Positions 12,097 to 23,284 of a stretch of 64,000 bases of DNA are shown piece after piece (the first letter of the stretch is position 1; each line of letters begins with the position of its first letter). Source of the stretch: Nemopilema nomurai (lineage: Eukaryota; Cnidaria; Scyphozoa; Rhizostomeae; Rhizostomatidae); contig PEDN01001382.1 in the NCBI GenBank assembly GCA_003864495.1, positions 1 through 64,000 on the forward strand, written 5' to 3'. The position numbers were made by a program, and so were the translations under genes. The notes beneath the pieces are model-generated. The model was not told where the DNA came from. It was given only the letters and a program-made list of their open reading frames with translations, and searched no databases.

Positions 12097-12506
12097 TTAA
12101 GGTTACCGTAAACGTTTTCAACACGAAAATTGGTTTTCCTTCCCAAAGGCCAAACTGTTCAAGGAATCTGGGTAAACTATATATCATTCGATGCACAAGG
12201 GATTTTACTGGTCGCATTTGCAAGATACACATCAGGATCATGTTACCAACAATGTAATCCGGGTCAAGTAGTTTAGGCTTTGAGATCAATTAGCAGCTTA
12301 ATAGGTCCAGGGATATGAAAACCGCTGCTAGAAACTTTGATAAGGAAATTATGGAAACCTTCATTTATACGGGATTTTCTCCATTTTCAAAACTTCTTCT
12401 AGCTTCAAACATGGTATCATTATGTACCTTATCAATTCGGCTATCAGAATGTGAAGTAACCAAAAAATGGATGTTTCCGTCCAGAAAACGTTTACCGTAA
12501 ACTTAA
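12097..12506. mobile_element. TTAA-flanked MITE, 410 bp
   Basis: Positions 12097-12119 and 12484-12506 are inverted copies matching at 21 of 23 bases, each starting with TTAA at the outer edge and sharing GTAAACGTTTTC inward. A TTAA border is the target site of Kolobok and piggyBac elements, so this may be a non-autonomous relative. It contains no convincing coding sequence. It separates the Harbinger transposase relic from the K2 transposase and has removed or displaced the 5' exons of K2. Confidence 0.6.
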
Positions 12507-14247
12507 TAGAGGGTTTTTCACATTCTGAATACAGAAGTAAGAAATGGTCAATGGCTACTGTTATACAGACATGTAAGAAATGTAAAAATGAAATTAAGTG
12601 GAGAAGTCAGCCACTTGTGCTTGAAAGTATCCCTGCTGGTAATTTAATGATGAGCTTTGGGATTTAACTTCAGGCGTTAACATCAGCCAAGTGTTCTTGA
12701 TGTTCAAGCACATGGGGTTGGCAGCAATAACAATCCGCACTTTCTTCCCGCATCAAAGACAGTTTCTTATTCCATCTGTTTTACTGCAATGGGAAAGACA
12801 TCGAGATTCATTGATCGAAAAAATAAAGAGCATTAAGGATGCACAGTGGTCGGGAGACGGACGATTTGACTCCATGGGTCACAGTGCCAAATATGGGACA
12901 TACACCATGTTCTGCAATTCAATGTCAAAACTAGTTCACTTTGAGGTAGTACAGGTAGTATTTAATAAAATATACTAATATATTTAAAACTGCAGCTCAC
13001 ATTCAAGGCAATAATAGTATTTAGTTTTTAAACAAATAATGTGCAATAGAGCCTACCAATATGAAATACCAAAATGAAACTCAGTGTTGTTGAAAATATT
13101 TGACGCTGTTTTTTATACTTCAAGAAACTGAGCCCATATATTTAGTCCCAAGCACTTTCCAGATTCAGAGGCCTTAGTGTACACATTTTCAACTCCAAAA
13201 CATTTTCAAAATGTCATAGTGGACATTGAAGAGATTGCTATATCCAGTAAGGGAAGGCTGTATAATCTTATTTATACATGTTGCAACTTAACCATTGGAA
13301 AAAATTGTCTTCAATTAATAAAATTGATATTTTGTACAATGGCATAATGTCTTTGGGTATTCAAATCCTTGGCAAAGTAAATATAATAAAAAACTTTCTA
13401 ATTATCAGGCAAATGAGGCTGGTGGCAGCAGTAAAATGGAACTATTGGGTGGACAAAAATGTTTCAATTTCATACAAAATACGGGCCTTACCATAAAAAA
13501 ATTCATGAGTGATCGTCACACAGGCATTGCAAAGTGGATCAGAACATCGCAGCCTAAAACAAATCGTTATCACGATCTGTGGCATGTATCAAAAAGTATC
13601 ACCTTACAGCTTCTGAAGGCCAGCAAGGAGAAGGGCAATGAACCTATCACAGCATGGATAAAAGGGATCAAAAAGCATCTCTACTGGTGTGCCACATCGA
13701 CAAAACAAAGATTTGGTGAGCTAATTCTGGGAAAATGGAAGTCGTTTGCACGTCACGTCACAGACAAGCACTCAGATTATTCAGATCCGCTTTTCAAAGA
13801 ATGTGCACATGCTGAAATTGAGCCCCGTGATTGGATATACAAAGGTAAAAAGTGGTCTTCAATGGCATCAACTTTGTAGGTTAAGACTTAGCTATCAAGT
13901 TGTTGATCTGTTAGTGATTTTCAGGTAAAGGGTGACTGTCTGGAGACTCAGTAGCAATATTAAGGAATTGATGCTTTTGCAGCTGATTCTTGTATTCTAA
14001 AAATCTGTTTATGCCTTGTAAATCAAAGTTCTTGTAATTCAGGACACAAACTCATTCTTCCATTCTTTTCCAAAGATACAGCAGTTTATGATCGATTAAA
14101 TTTGATACCGATGAACAGGAGAATCTTGGGTGACATAAAGAAGTTGTCATCAGATGCCCAGACAAGCTGTCTTGAGGGGTTCCATTCCCTACTGAATCAC
14201 TGGCATCCAAAAATGACACACTTCTCATGGCTTGGTACAAAATTCAG
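12507..14247 (+). pseudogene. K2: Kolobok-like transposase, middle exons
   Basis: Three exons remain here. The first (about 12530-12954) has the Cys motif CKKCKNEIKWRSQPLVLE, a one-base frameshift near 12662, then GLAAITIRTFFPHQRQF and the first catalytic Asp in SGDGRFDSMGHSAKYGTY. The second (13409-13844) has FMSDRHTGIAKWI and HDLWHVSKS, giving the second Asp and the D(2)H motif. The third (14043-14247) has SCLEGFHSLLNHWHPKM, the likely catalytic Glu. The splice phases agree (phase 1 Gly between exons two and three). The THAP exon is missing, cut off by the MITE. The last exons lie at 23.3-24.2 kb, on the far side of the I2 insertion. Confidence 0.7.
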
Positions 14248-14272
14248 GTAACTATCTACCAAACACAAAACT

Positions 14273-14434
14273 ATGACTGCAACTTCTCCTGTTTCAAGTA
14301 ACCCACTTGCTCATGAAATCCCAGAAGGTTCCTCCTCTTCGTCTTTCTCTTTATCTTCCCCTCCAAGCAAGCCGATGCCGACAAGACTAAGTTGGGAGCA
14401 AATTTCTAGTGATGTAAGCATCATCAAGTTGTAT
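14273..14434 (+). pseudogene. I2 transposase, N-terminal piece (split by I1)
   Basis: A Ser/Pro-rich open stretch ends with RLSWEQISSDVSIIKLY at 14434, exactly where I1 begins. The same frame resumes after I1 as TGCPTAKVFMFIVNR, restoring the (F/L)YTG-P motif that opens the helix-turn-helix of these transposases. The expected THAP and coiled-coil parts are missing on the left. I know of no other explanation for a motif broken at the edge of a terminal inverted repeat. Confidence 0.6.
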
Positions 14435-14446
14435 AGGGTCGTTTCA
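14435..14446 (+). repeat. Left terminal inverted repeat of I1
   Basis: AGGGTCGTTTCA, preceded by the AT target duplicate; complementary to 19698-19709. Confidence 0.85.
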
Positions 14447-14475
14447 AAAACAACAACAAAACTATTTTTAAGCGC

Positions 14476-16960
14476 ATGCGCAAAACGCTGGTGGGCAAGA
14501 AAACAACAATGGCCGCAGAAGCAACAGCGAGTTCTATGTCGTCTTACTTTCGAGGTCTCAATTCTGTTGCTCGTAATCGATATTTAGACAAATTGAAATA
14601 TGCGAGGGGTACAAAGTGTTTACCGGACCCGTATCAGTTAAGTTTTGGCTGGTCAGACAGTCCAAGGAACTGGCCAGACATTACTTTTGGTGATATTTTC
14701 ATGTATTTGATCGAGACGCCTGGTAGCTTTACTAGAGAAGAGCTGAAAGCCTACAAATCTCTGGAAGCTTACAAGTGAGTTTTTTTAATGAATCACTAGT
14801 TATGTACCGGCATAAGTTATTTGTTGAGAATTTTACTGAATTATTTTTGTCTGAAATGTATTCAAAGTTTGCTGTTGATTTAGGCCTTTTAGCCGAATGA
14901 CTATTATTGGCCTATATTTCATTTTTACATCATCCATTTTAAACTTATGGTGTATCCACAGTTATAACTGAAACCCATCATTGTCACAGGTATGTTATAA
15001 GTGGACACGTTGGCAAAGTTTATATGCATCCAGTTGGTACAAATGTTCCCTACTCAAGGCACAAGTGAAACCATCCCAAAGATTATCTGGATCCTTCCAT
15101 CAACCTTGGGTGTGTGTTGAGAAAAGTACTGGCTCAATTTATTGTGCACATTGCAACTGCATGGCAGGGTGAGATATATTTTAATATTTCATTTCTTTCA
15201 TTTTGGAATAACATGAAAAGACACCTTGTTCTCGTCACTTGTTCACCTTGTACTCCCCAGAGTATGGAAACATTGGATAATGACCATAAATACTAACATA
15301 CAAACATATCATTTGTAGACTTGGTGAGACATGCAGTCATGTTGCTGCTGTACTATTTAAAGTAGAAATGGCAGTCAAGGTTGGTATGACATCAACCTCT
15401 TCAACAAGTGAAGCCTGCAAATGGAATGTAGCATTTAAAGATGAGGTGAATACAGTTTTTCATTTTAAGAGAGATAATCAGATGAATAACAGAACCAATG
15501 AGTTAACCTTCCAAAGAAACTTTTTAGTTGAAATACATTGTTTTATCCATTTTTGTCCTCTTTGTGGTTTATAAAGCACTCTCTAGATTACTGTAAAAAA
15601 TTGAAATTTAATTTACATGACATGAATTGATAAAAGATTTTTGCAATTTGAAGTGTCTATCTTTTGTTAATATTGGGTAATTATTATCATTATTATTATT
15701 ATTGTCATTACTTTAAACATACTAAATTCTCTGATATACAGATTTACAATTTATTGCTTTTTTATACTTGTACAGCTTGAGCCACTCACTATTTCTGAAC
15801 AAGCATCATTGTTTCAAGCCAATCACAAGAGCATTAGGGAATGTCACAATCCAACTGGATCTGATCCCCTTCCCTCCATTGAAGAGCTAAAAGAATTACA
15901 ACAAATCTGCCCAGACGCATGTCTGTTTGGTATAATTCCAAAGTTAGACAGTGAAGAAACTGACACTGCCTCTGAAGATGAATGCTGTGGTGTCTTTCCT
16001 GAGCTCTTACATGGTTTGTTTGAGGAGAAAGTCTGTAATCTTGAAGGTAGCCAGCTGGCATCTTATGCTCAGTCACTCTGGGCAAGGTACAAAATCAGTG
16101 AGCAGCAAATCAATAATTTGGAAAAGCAGACAAGATCACAGTCAGCCAGTAAATTATGGCACAAGCATAGAGAGGGAAGGATCACAGCTTCAAAAGTACA
16201 TGATGTTGTTCATATGTTACCTTCTACTGACCCATCTAATCTTGTTTGTAATATTCTTGGTTATAGTTATCATGATTTGTCCAAGGTACCTGCCATAAAA
16301 TATGGAATAGATAATGAGAGATCTGCCAGAGAGTGGTATTTTGATGAAATGGTGCCTCTGCATGACAATTTTAGCTGCCATGAGAATGGATTCTACATTT
16401 CCAAGACACAACCTTTCCTTGGTGCAAGTCCTGATGGCATGATCAATTGTTCTTGTTGTGGCAAAGGATCTTTAGAGATCAAATGGTCTTTCAAGAATAG
16501 GCAAAGGTCAGTTGAGGAAGCAGCCAATGAAGATCCTGATTTCTGCCTTGACAAATCATTTATTTTGAAGCACAACCATAGGTACTACACACAAGTGCAA
16601 TTCCAAATGTATACTTTAGAAGTGCAGTACAGTGATTTTGTAATTGCCACTGACGTTAACAAAAAAGTCATCAGAGTTTCATATAATCACCAGTTCTGCA
16701 CCAATCTGGCTTCATTGTCAAAAAGGTTCTTTTTCGACAATGTGCTCCCTGAAATTATCACCAAAAAACTTTATTCAGAGCGAGCAGAATCTACAATAAG
16801 TGATGAAGATTTATGGTGTGTCTGTCGCAAGAAAGCTTCTGGAAAGATGATTATCTGCGCAGGAAACTCATGTAGGATTAACAAATTTCACTACAAATGT
16901 GTTGACCTACAAAGGAAGCCAAGGAAAGAATGGTTTTGCTTGAATTGCTCCACCAAGTGA
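14476..16960 (+). CDS. I1 SWIM-YqaJ-PHD nuclease
   Basis: Four exons: 14476-14774, 14990-15168, 15319-15445 and 15776-16960. All introns are GT-AG and in phase, except that exon 2 is one base short near 15045. ATG 14476 or 14512 is the start. Exons 2-3 encode a SWIM zinc finger (YCAHCNCMAGLGETCSHVAA: CxC...CxxH). Exon 4 encodes a YqaJ-type exonuclease of the PD-(D/E)XK fold, with HREGRITASKVHD, KYGIDNERSAREWY, FLGASPDGMI (metal-binding Asp), SLEIKWSF (ExK) and HRYYTQVQFQMY. It closes with a PHD finger (CVCRK, CAGNSC, FHYKCV, WFCLNC). Such a nuclease beside an IS5-like transposase is typical of ISL2EU elements; it may trim or process ends, though its role in transposition is unproven. It is convergent with the transposase gene. 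Confidence 0.8.
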
Positions 16961-17902
16961 AGTACCCTGGCCTGTTGTCAATGACAAACTGTTTGATGAC
17001 AAATTTGATGATAAGAATCTTAAAAATTTACTGGTTAACTAATTTTTGAAAAGTTCAGTTATTTTTTATATAAGTAAGTAAGTTTTTTTGCATAAATCAA
17101 ATTATGAATTTGATAGTTTGTTGGTTCAGCAAAGCATTATTTTCATTCTATTCCTTCAAGGAATTATGTTTCATTTCTAGGGTGTTTGTTTCTGATTTTA
17201 TTTTTCTGATTTCTGATTATGCTACTCTTTTCATGAAATGCTGTTTCCTTGTGATATATTATTTTTTTCAAAATTAACAAAGGCCTGCTTTTAAAAGAGA
17301 CTCATCCTATATTATCAGTAGTTCATTCTCTGTTAGTCTCCCATAAAAAATTCTGGAATTTGAAGCATGATTTGCAGCTATTTATTTTATTCAAGCAAGT
17401 TAAAACATTCAAAGGTCAGACAACCTAGTTAAGTAACAATACTTTCAGTCAGGCCATCTTCTAACATCTCTTGTATAAAAGAGGGAATATGTCTCGAAAC
17501 TTTTTATCAGCAGATAAGAAAAATGTGGGCCTTTTGGGCTTCAACTTTGCCCCCTACCACCATCCCTGATTTAGCACATTCATTTAACTATCTGATAATA
17601 CATAGAATTGTAATCTTACATGTCATTAAAACTAGTTGATTTGATGATACAAATTAAAAGAGTTGGTGTGCAAAGATGTAGAATACATTAATACTTCAAT
17701 ATTGTGCTCGCAATGATATGAAATTAACACAAAAATTTTTTAGATTTTTAAATTTACCAACTCTAACCTTGAAAAAGAATAACAGGTATTGCTTTCAATC
17801 AAATTGTTCTCGATAACCTTGTACAATATAAGCAAGATGTTCCAATAGCTATGATAAAAAACAAAGATAAACAATTTTGATTTGATTTGGTGTGTGTTCT
17901 CT
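16961..17902. other. Spacer between the convergent I1 genes
   Basis: AT-rich. No gene. Presumably holds the 3' ends of both transcripts. Confidence 0.6.
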
Positions 17903-19511
17903 CTACTTGATAAGCTTTGGCAGAAGATTTGTTACAGCAGCACAAATGGTTATAATGTTGTCAAAATTTGGAACCATGTTGATTTGCATAGTTGTGCTTA
18001 AGATGCGAAAATTCTTGATTCTACCAATGGCTCGCTCTACATGAATACGGACCCTTGCAATTTGACGGGATTCTTCAACTTCTTGCTGGCTTAATTGGTC
18101 CTTGCCTTTAGTGAAAGCTGGTATTACCAAAGTAGCATTATGGTTTGCAATGTCATCTGCAACAAGGAAGCCTCTGTCAGCCAACACCTGATCATTATAT
18201 TCCAGAAGGTCTAGAAAGCCACTTCTTTGTGTAATAACTTTGTCAGATACACGTCCACCAAATGCTTTTGACAAAAAAATTATAGCGCCAATTGGTGATA
18301 TTCCAATCAAAACTTTAAGGGTGTTATTATGCTTGTAGTTTGACCAGGTGACTTGTCTGGCTTTAAGATTTCCTGGACGTTCAATGAAAACCTCGGTACA
18401 ATCTATAATCACCCTACATCTTGGAAAACATCTCTTGAAGACTTTTGGAAGTGTCCTTAAAACATCCCCTTTATCAGGCCAATGAATAAAGCCTTTAAGT
18501 TTCTTGGCAATAACTGGAATGCTGTTGTTGAGTATCCTTGAGACTGTTGCTTTGCTTATGCTGAATCTATATCCCAAATCATCATGGAGAAGATTCAAAC
18601 GAAGCTTTAGGAAGACAATAAAAAAGACATCTTGTGGAACAACAGCATCAAATGTTGGCAACTCTTGGGATACATACTTAAAAAGCCATAAGAAACAAAC
18701 AATGGATGGTATGCCAGTATAGAACTTAACCTTGTAGTCTGTATCAAGAAATTCATGACCAAATTTTGATAGCTTCAATTCTTTTCCAAGCAGTCCTTTC
18801 TCTGATCTCAAACTCTGTACTTCAGTATTTAATAAATCCATCTCATTCCTAATTTTTTTCTGAAAATCGTGCTCATTATTTTTAGAAATTGTACTTTCAG
18901 TAACGTCATCTTCAGCAGAAAGTTCCACAACAGTACTCTCAACGATCTGAAATGACAACTCTTTTTCACTCTTCGTTGAGTCGTCTTCTTTTGAAAATGA
19001 CACGCTCTGTGCTTCCTGGATTCTTGCCTCCTCTCTCTTCAATCCTCTTTCATATCTACCGGCATCCAAAACAGTCGAAGCTTTTTTGAATCACTTTTCT
19101 CATAACCCATTTCCAGAGTTGGAACATAGTCTGGACTACGACTATCTGAAGAGGCTGCACCTAGAAATATAAGCACATATAGGAAAATTAGTGTTTCGTC
19201 ATAGATACATTATGCAAAATGCTCCTGACATTGGTAAGTGGAACAGCTTTAGGCCCGTTAGGCCATGTTAGAAAAATTTCATAAAAACTTTCCAAAACAC
19301 GAAATCAGAGAACAGGAGTTTACTTACCGCTTATAAAATGTTTTCCACAAACTCTAACATCACTTCCCAGAGGAGGGTTGTATTGTTTGCGATGAATTGC
19401 CGCCAATCAAACTCTCCTTCTATTGGGTTCCTTCGGCAGACGGTAAAAGCCTAACTTTGATTCTTTTGTTTGACGATTTGCACAACCGATAACGATGCAA
19501 CTGTTGACCAT
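17903..19511 (-). CDS. I1 THAP-DDE transposase
   Basis: Two exons on the minus strand: 19511-19330 and 19160-17903, with a phase-1 GT-AG intron. Exon 1 is a THAP domain from ATG 19511 (CIVIGCANRQ, FYRLPKEPNRRR, CGKHF); a TGA at 19409-19407 stands where relatives have Trp. Exon 2 continues with a linker, a coiled coil and FYTGIPSIVCFLWLFKYV, then the helix-turn-helix (DDLGYRFSISKATVSRIL). The catalytic core is IDCTEVFIERP (first Asp), LADRGFLVADD (second Asp) and IHVERAIGRIKNF (Glu). A run of six A (plus-strand T-run 19082-19087) is one base short of keeping the frame between the linker and the 388-codon body. With these two lesions it would not be made whole, but the DDE body itself is open. 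Confidence 0.8.
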
Positions 19512-19697
19512 GACGATTAACTTATGATGAGTAATTGTTTAAAAATTTGAAGAATAATTCAATTGCAAATTAAGCGCAACGAGCAATGAATCGAGATAAG
19601 TCAGCCTATGTTTACAACAACACGCTAATGGCGGATGTTGTCTTTTTGCCCACCACGGCAACAAATAGGGTCACGTGACAGAAAATGTGACGTCAGC

Positions 19698-19709
19698 TGA
19701 AACGACCCT
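19698..19709 (-). repeat. Right terminal inverted repeat of I1
   Basis: TGAAACGACCCT, followed by AT; perfect complement of 14435-14446. Confidence 0.85.
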
Positions 19710-20623
19710 ATACTGGTTGCCCCACGGCCAAAGTGTTTATGTTTATTGTGAACCGGATTCGCCCAAAACATGGAAAAATAGCCTCTTACAAAGGAAAAAA
19801 GTCAGACACAGTGAAAAGATACCAACACAGTCCATCAAAACCATGCAGTCAAAAGAAACCAGGACCATCTCGACAATTGAAACTTGAAGATGAAATTCTA
19901 TTGACTTTAATGCGTATCCGGTTAGATTCCCCTGTTGCTGATCTTGCATTTCGTTTCCAGATATCTCCAAGCCATGCCTCAAAAATATGCACCACCTTAA
20001 TTGTACTATTAGCACGGGAACTTGAACCGCTTATCTATTGGCCCACTCCAGAAGAAACACTTGCCTTCCAGCACCCTCATTTTAAGCATGACTTTGTTAA
20101 AGTTGAAGGAATTGGGGATTGCACAGAGCAATTTATCCAGAAGCCATTTAACTCAAAAGCACAATATCAAACCTACAGCACCTACAAAAGTCGCAACACC
20201 CACAAAAAGTTAATTTTTTGCACTAAAGGTGGATTCATCAGTTTCATTTCAAAATCGTATTCTGGTTCTGCTTCTGATCGGTTCATCACAGAAGATTGCA
20301 ATGTAGTGAATAAATTTACACCAGGATTTATTGCTCTCTTTGATAAAGGCTTTACAGTTCAAGACATATTCCTTCCAAAGCAAGTACTTGTAAAGATACC
20401 ACCATTTGCCAGGGATAAAAAACAGTTTACTCCTAGTGAAATAGCTGATGCCAAAAGGATTGCCCGTGCAAGAATACATATAGAGCGTGTAATGGGACGG
20501 TTGAAAGAATTTAGACTGCTTGATCATACTTTACCCTTGAGTTTATTAGACCTTATCGATGATATCTGGACAATCGCAGCAGCCATAACAAATCTTCAGC
20601 CCCCTTTAGTTATCAGTAAATAG
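19710..20623 (+). pseudogene. I2 transposase, DDE body (split by I1)
   Basis: The open frame reads from the I1 edge to TAG at 20623. It has YTGCPTAKVFMFIVNR (helix-turn-helix entry), KLEDEILLTLMRIRLD and ADLAFRFQISPSHASKI. All three catalytic residues are present: GDCTEQFIQKP, LFDKGFTVQD and IHIERVMGRLKEF. No stop lies between the I1 edge and the terminator, so this part was intact when I1 arrived and has stayed open. The N-terminal piece is at 14273-14434. It is a diverged relative of the I1 transposase, not a recent copy. Confidence 0.75.
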
Positions 20624-21394
20624 AAATATATTTCACAGTTCCACAAGTAATGATACAACATTTTTTATAGCTACTCTTTACTATTTCCAATTGCACATTT
20701 AATCTATTGTACAAAATTACCTTAAAAACAAAAAATGTTATGTATGTTTGGTAAAAGTATAAAGGGGAATATTTGTTGCATACCTTCAAGTTCAGAGACC
20801 TATCTTATTAACATGAAAAAAATGTGCTTAAAAGGTCATGGATAAAGTGAAGAACTGTTTTTACAGGCCTGTCATCTAGTGCTTTGTGGCACAAGGAACT
20901 ATTTATGCTTTGGTGTATAGAACAAGGTGATTCTAAGTTGCATCTCTGAGTTTCTAATTTGTACAACCATAAGACAGCAGTTTTTATAAGCAAAGTTTTT
21001 GGTAAAATGATTTTCTCCAGGGGTTAATGCTGCTTGGAATTTGACATATAAAGAGTCTATTTGATGATTATTAAAGATTATTTTTTCTCCAAGATACAAC
21101 ATTGGCATTGGCTTTTAAACATGTCTTAAGAAAGAAACTATTGTCTTTCCAATTTTTCTATGTCAAATTTTGCTTAATGAAATAATATACTGAGGGAAAG
21201 TCAATACTAGCTCTGTTTTTTATGTAACTTATGTAGAAAACTAAGTTGTGATAGCAATTTTTCATTTATGTGCATGAGTATAAAAAAAGTTAGTTAAATA
21301 TTGTGTAAAAAGACAAATATATGCAGGCAAAACAATACTACATGTGCAAGCGCAAAACAATGTTATGTATATATATATCTCACTTATCTTCCAA
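20624..21394. other. Spacer between the convergent I2 genes
   Basis: AT-rich with no coding signal. Confidence 0.6.
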
Positions 21395-23185
21395 TTAAAT
21401 ACTATCTGATACATGTTTTACAATTTCTTTCAAAAGTAGCTTGCATTCTGTTTCTAGTTTTATTTCAAAAGAAAACAATTCAGGTAACATAATTAAGTTA
21501 AAAAACCTAGTAAGCTTTGGCACACAGTCCACTTCATAGGCAGGATCTTTTAAGATCCTTAATGTTATCGATTGTTTTGGCAAAAAGAGTTCAAAGTCAC
21601 AGTAGTTAGCTCCAGTTATGAACATTTGGTGCTGTACTTGATACCAGTACTGGTGTTTTGGCCTCAATAAAATTGATCCATCAATTTTAATTAAGTATGA
21701 ATCAGGTTTATTGATATATTCAGAAATGTCAAGGTCACGGCTGCTCCATGGACACTTGATTTCCAAAACCCCCAAACCGCAACATTGACAGCTCAGAATA
21801 CCATCTGGTGTTGCACCAAGAAAAGGGTATGCTGCAGAGATATATAAACCAGATGTGGTGCAAGAGAAACTTTTATGGTTTCCTTTGTTCTTCTTGATGT
21901 ATCTTTTGCGAGCAACATCTTCATTGTTTTTGCCCCAGCTCAAAGACTTACTGCTAAAATCAGGATAATATCCACAAATCTTAGCACAAAGATTATTTGC
22001 TGATGTCAAATTTGATATTTCCAATTCATTGTCAACTTTCTTTAATGCTTCATGGACAACAGATGCAGTGATAAGGCCAAGGCGATAATGTTTCCAGTTT
22101 TCAGAAGAAGATTGCCCGATAGTCATATTAGAAATTTTTTCTAAATCATGAGGGGACCTACAAAGATGCAGTGTAGAAATGAAAGATTCAGCATCTTCAC
22201 ATTTGGAAGCAATTTCTGGAATTGAAGGAGGAAGAGGATAAGATGTGGAAGAAGATGACCTCAAAGACGAGGAAAGGGAAGAAGAAGAAGCCATGGATTT
22301 GTTACCTCTTGTTTTTTTAAACTAAAGAACACTAGCTGTTCCATCAGTAGCTTCAGCTACATCTTCCCAGTCAGCATCACCAAAAACGACAGACAAATCA
22401 GCTCTGGAACGTGGCTCGTATTCTTTCCTTTCTGTTGCATGGCTGGAAGATTCGCTTACACGACAAGAGTGTTCAATGAGAAGAGATGAAATTTTACATG
22501 GCAAATGTATCTTTTCTGCTTTTTTTGAAATGCGCACATCCCATTGTTGCTTTTTGCCAGTACAAGACTTATTTCTTCCCAGATAGACTTCACTTTAAAT
22601 GAAATGAAGCAAGGCAAATACATGTTTGCAAGAATTACTCGCACCAGCAAGGCAGTTACATTCACAGGACAGGATAAGAGAAGTGTCATTTCGTAAACAA
22701 ACCGAAACAGTGTATGGTCTTTCAGAGATGCGAGTTTGTGGGGCAACAGATGCCTTTATAAAACAAAACTTCACTGTGTCTGATATCTGATGAAAAAGTA
22801 CGGATTTCACATGACCGGAGTTTTGAAGATTCTTTCCTTCTTTGAAGGCCTTCATCGATTCGGATAATTCCCCGTAAGACTGGACGATGTCCAAAGTAAG
22901 ATCGGGAAAATATTCACTCCCTTCGAACCAATGGTCTTTGATGCTTTCAGGTGAAGGAATTTGCATACCATCAACTAATAATGTGCTTCGTCTGTTGGCG
23001 GAAATCTCTGAACTTCGCTCTGTTTGTGATGGTAAAACACGCAGGCCTAACTTTTCGACGTATACGACTTTTTCTATCAAGTCGGCTTTGCGATTGCTTC
23101 CACTCAAAGACACACCTCTTTCCTTCAAATAACTCCTCAATGTCTCGATTTTCCATTTGCTCAGTTCTTCCACTGTTAGTACCAT
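21395..23185 (-). pseudogene. I2 SAP-SWIM-YqaJ nuclease with two stops
   Basis: One uninterrupted minus-strand frame of 597 codons, with stops only at 22597-22595 (TAA) and 22324-22322 (TAG). The N-terminus is a SAP DNA-binding helix pair (LSKWKIETLRSYLKERGVSL, residues about 8-40). A SWIM finger follows (CECNCLAGASNSCKHVFALL, residues about 175-195). The C-terminal YqaJ domain has HYRLGLITASVVHE, WGKNNEDVARKRY, FLGATPDGILSC, VLEIKCPW and HQYWYQVQHQMF, keeping the metal-binding Asp and ExK. There is no PHD finger. It lacks introns, unlike the I1 nuclease. It is convergent with the I2 transposase 771 bp away. Confidence 0.75.
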
Positions 23186-23284
23186 TTTCAGAATCTAGAC
23201 TGGGTAACGAAGTCAGCAGTTAGCGAGGTAACACCGATCACTGAGGTTTTGATCCTTGACAACAGTTGGTTTGCCCCCTAGCCA

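Larger units (their letters stand above)
14435..19709. mobile_element. I1: complete ISL2EU-like element, 5,275 bp
   Basis: Perfect 12-bp terminal inverted repeats (AGGGTCGTTTCA at 14435-14446 and its complement at 19698-19709) bound the element. It is flanked by AT on both sides (14433-14434 and 19710-19711). Removing the element plus one AT rejoins the I2 transposase frame, which supports a 2-bp AT target duplication. It carries two convergent genes: a SWIM-YqaJ-PHD nuclease on + and a THAP-DDE transposase on -. The only lesions I found are one base missing in the nuclease and one stop plus one missing base in the transposase, so it is the youngest element here. Confidence 0.8.
14250..23280. 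mobile_element. I2: ISL2EU-like element inserted in K2, itself carrying I1
   Basis: Inferred from two convergent genes: a DDE transposase on + (14273-14434 plus 19710-20623) and a SAP-SWIM-YqaJ nuclease on - (23185-21395). K2 exons flank both sides (up to 14247 and from about 23285), so I2 entered the K2 gene. The right end is probably near 23277, where the inward reading starts AGGGGGCAAACC. No matching left terminus or THAP exon is present between 14247 and 14273, so the left end seems deleted. Without I1 the element would be about 3.7 kb. Confidence 0.5.

Noticed and set aside
14273..14587. Open frame reading from the I2 piece into I1
   Set aside because: The frame crosses the I1 terminal repeat at 14435; the part after it is not continuous with the transposase and is a shadow.
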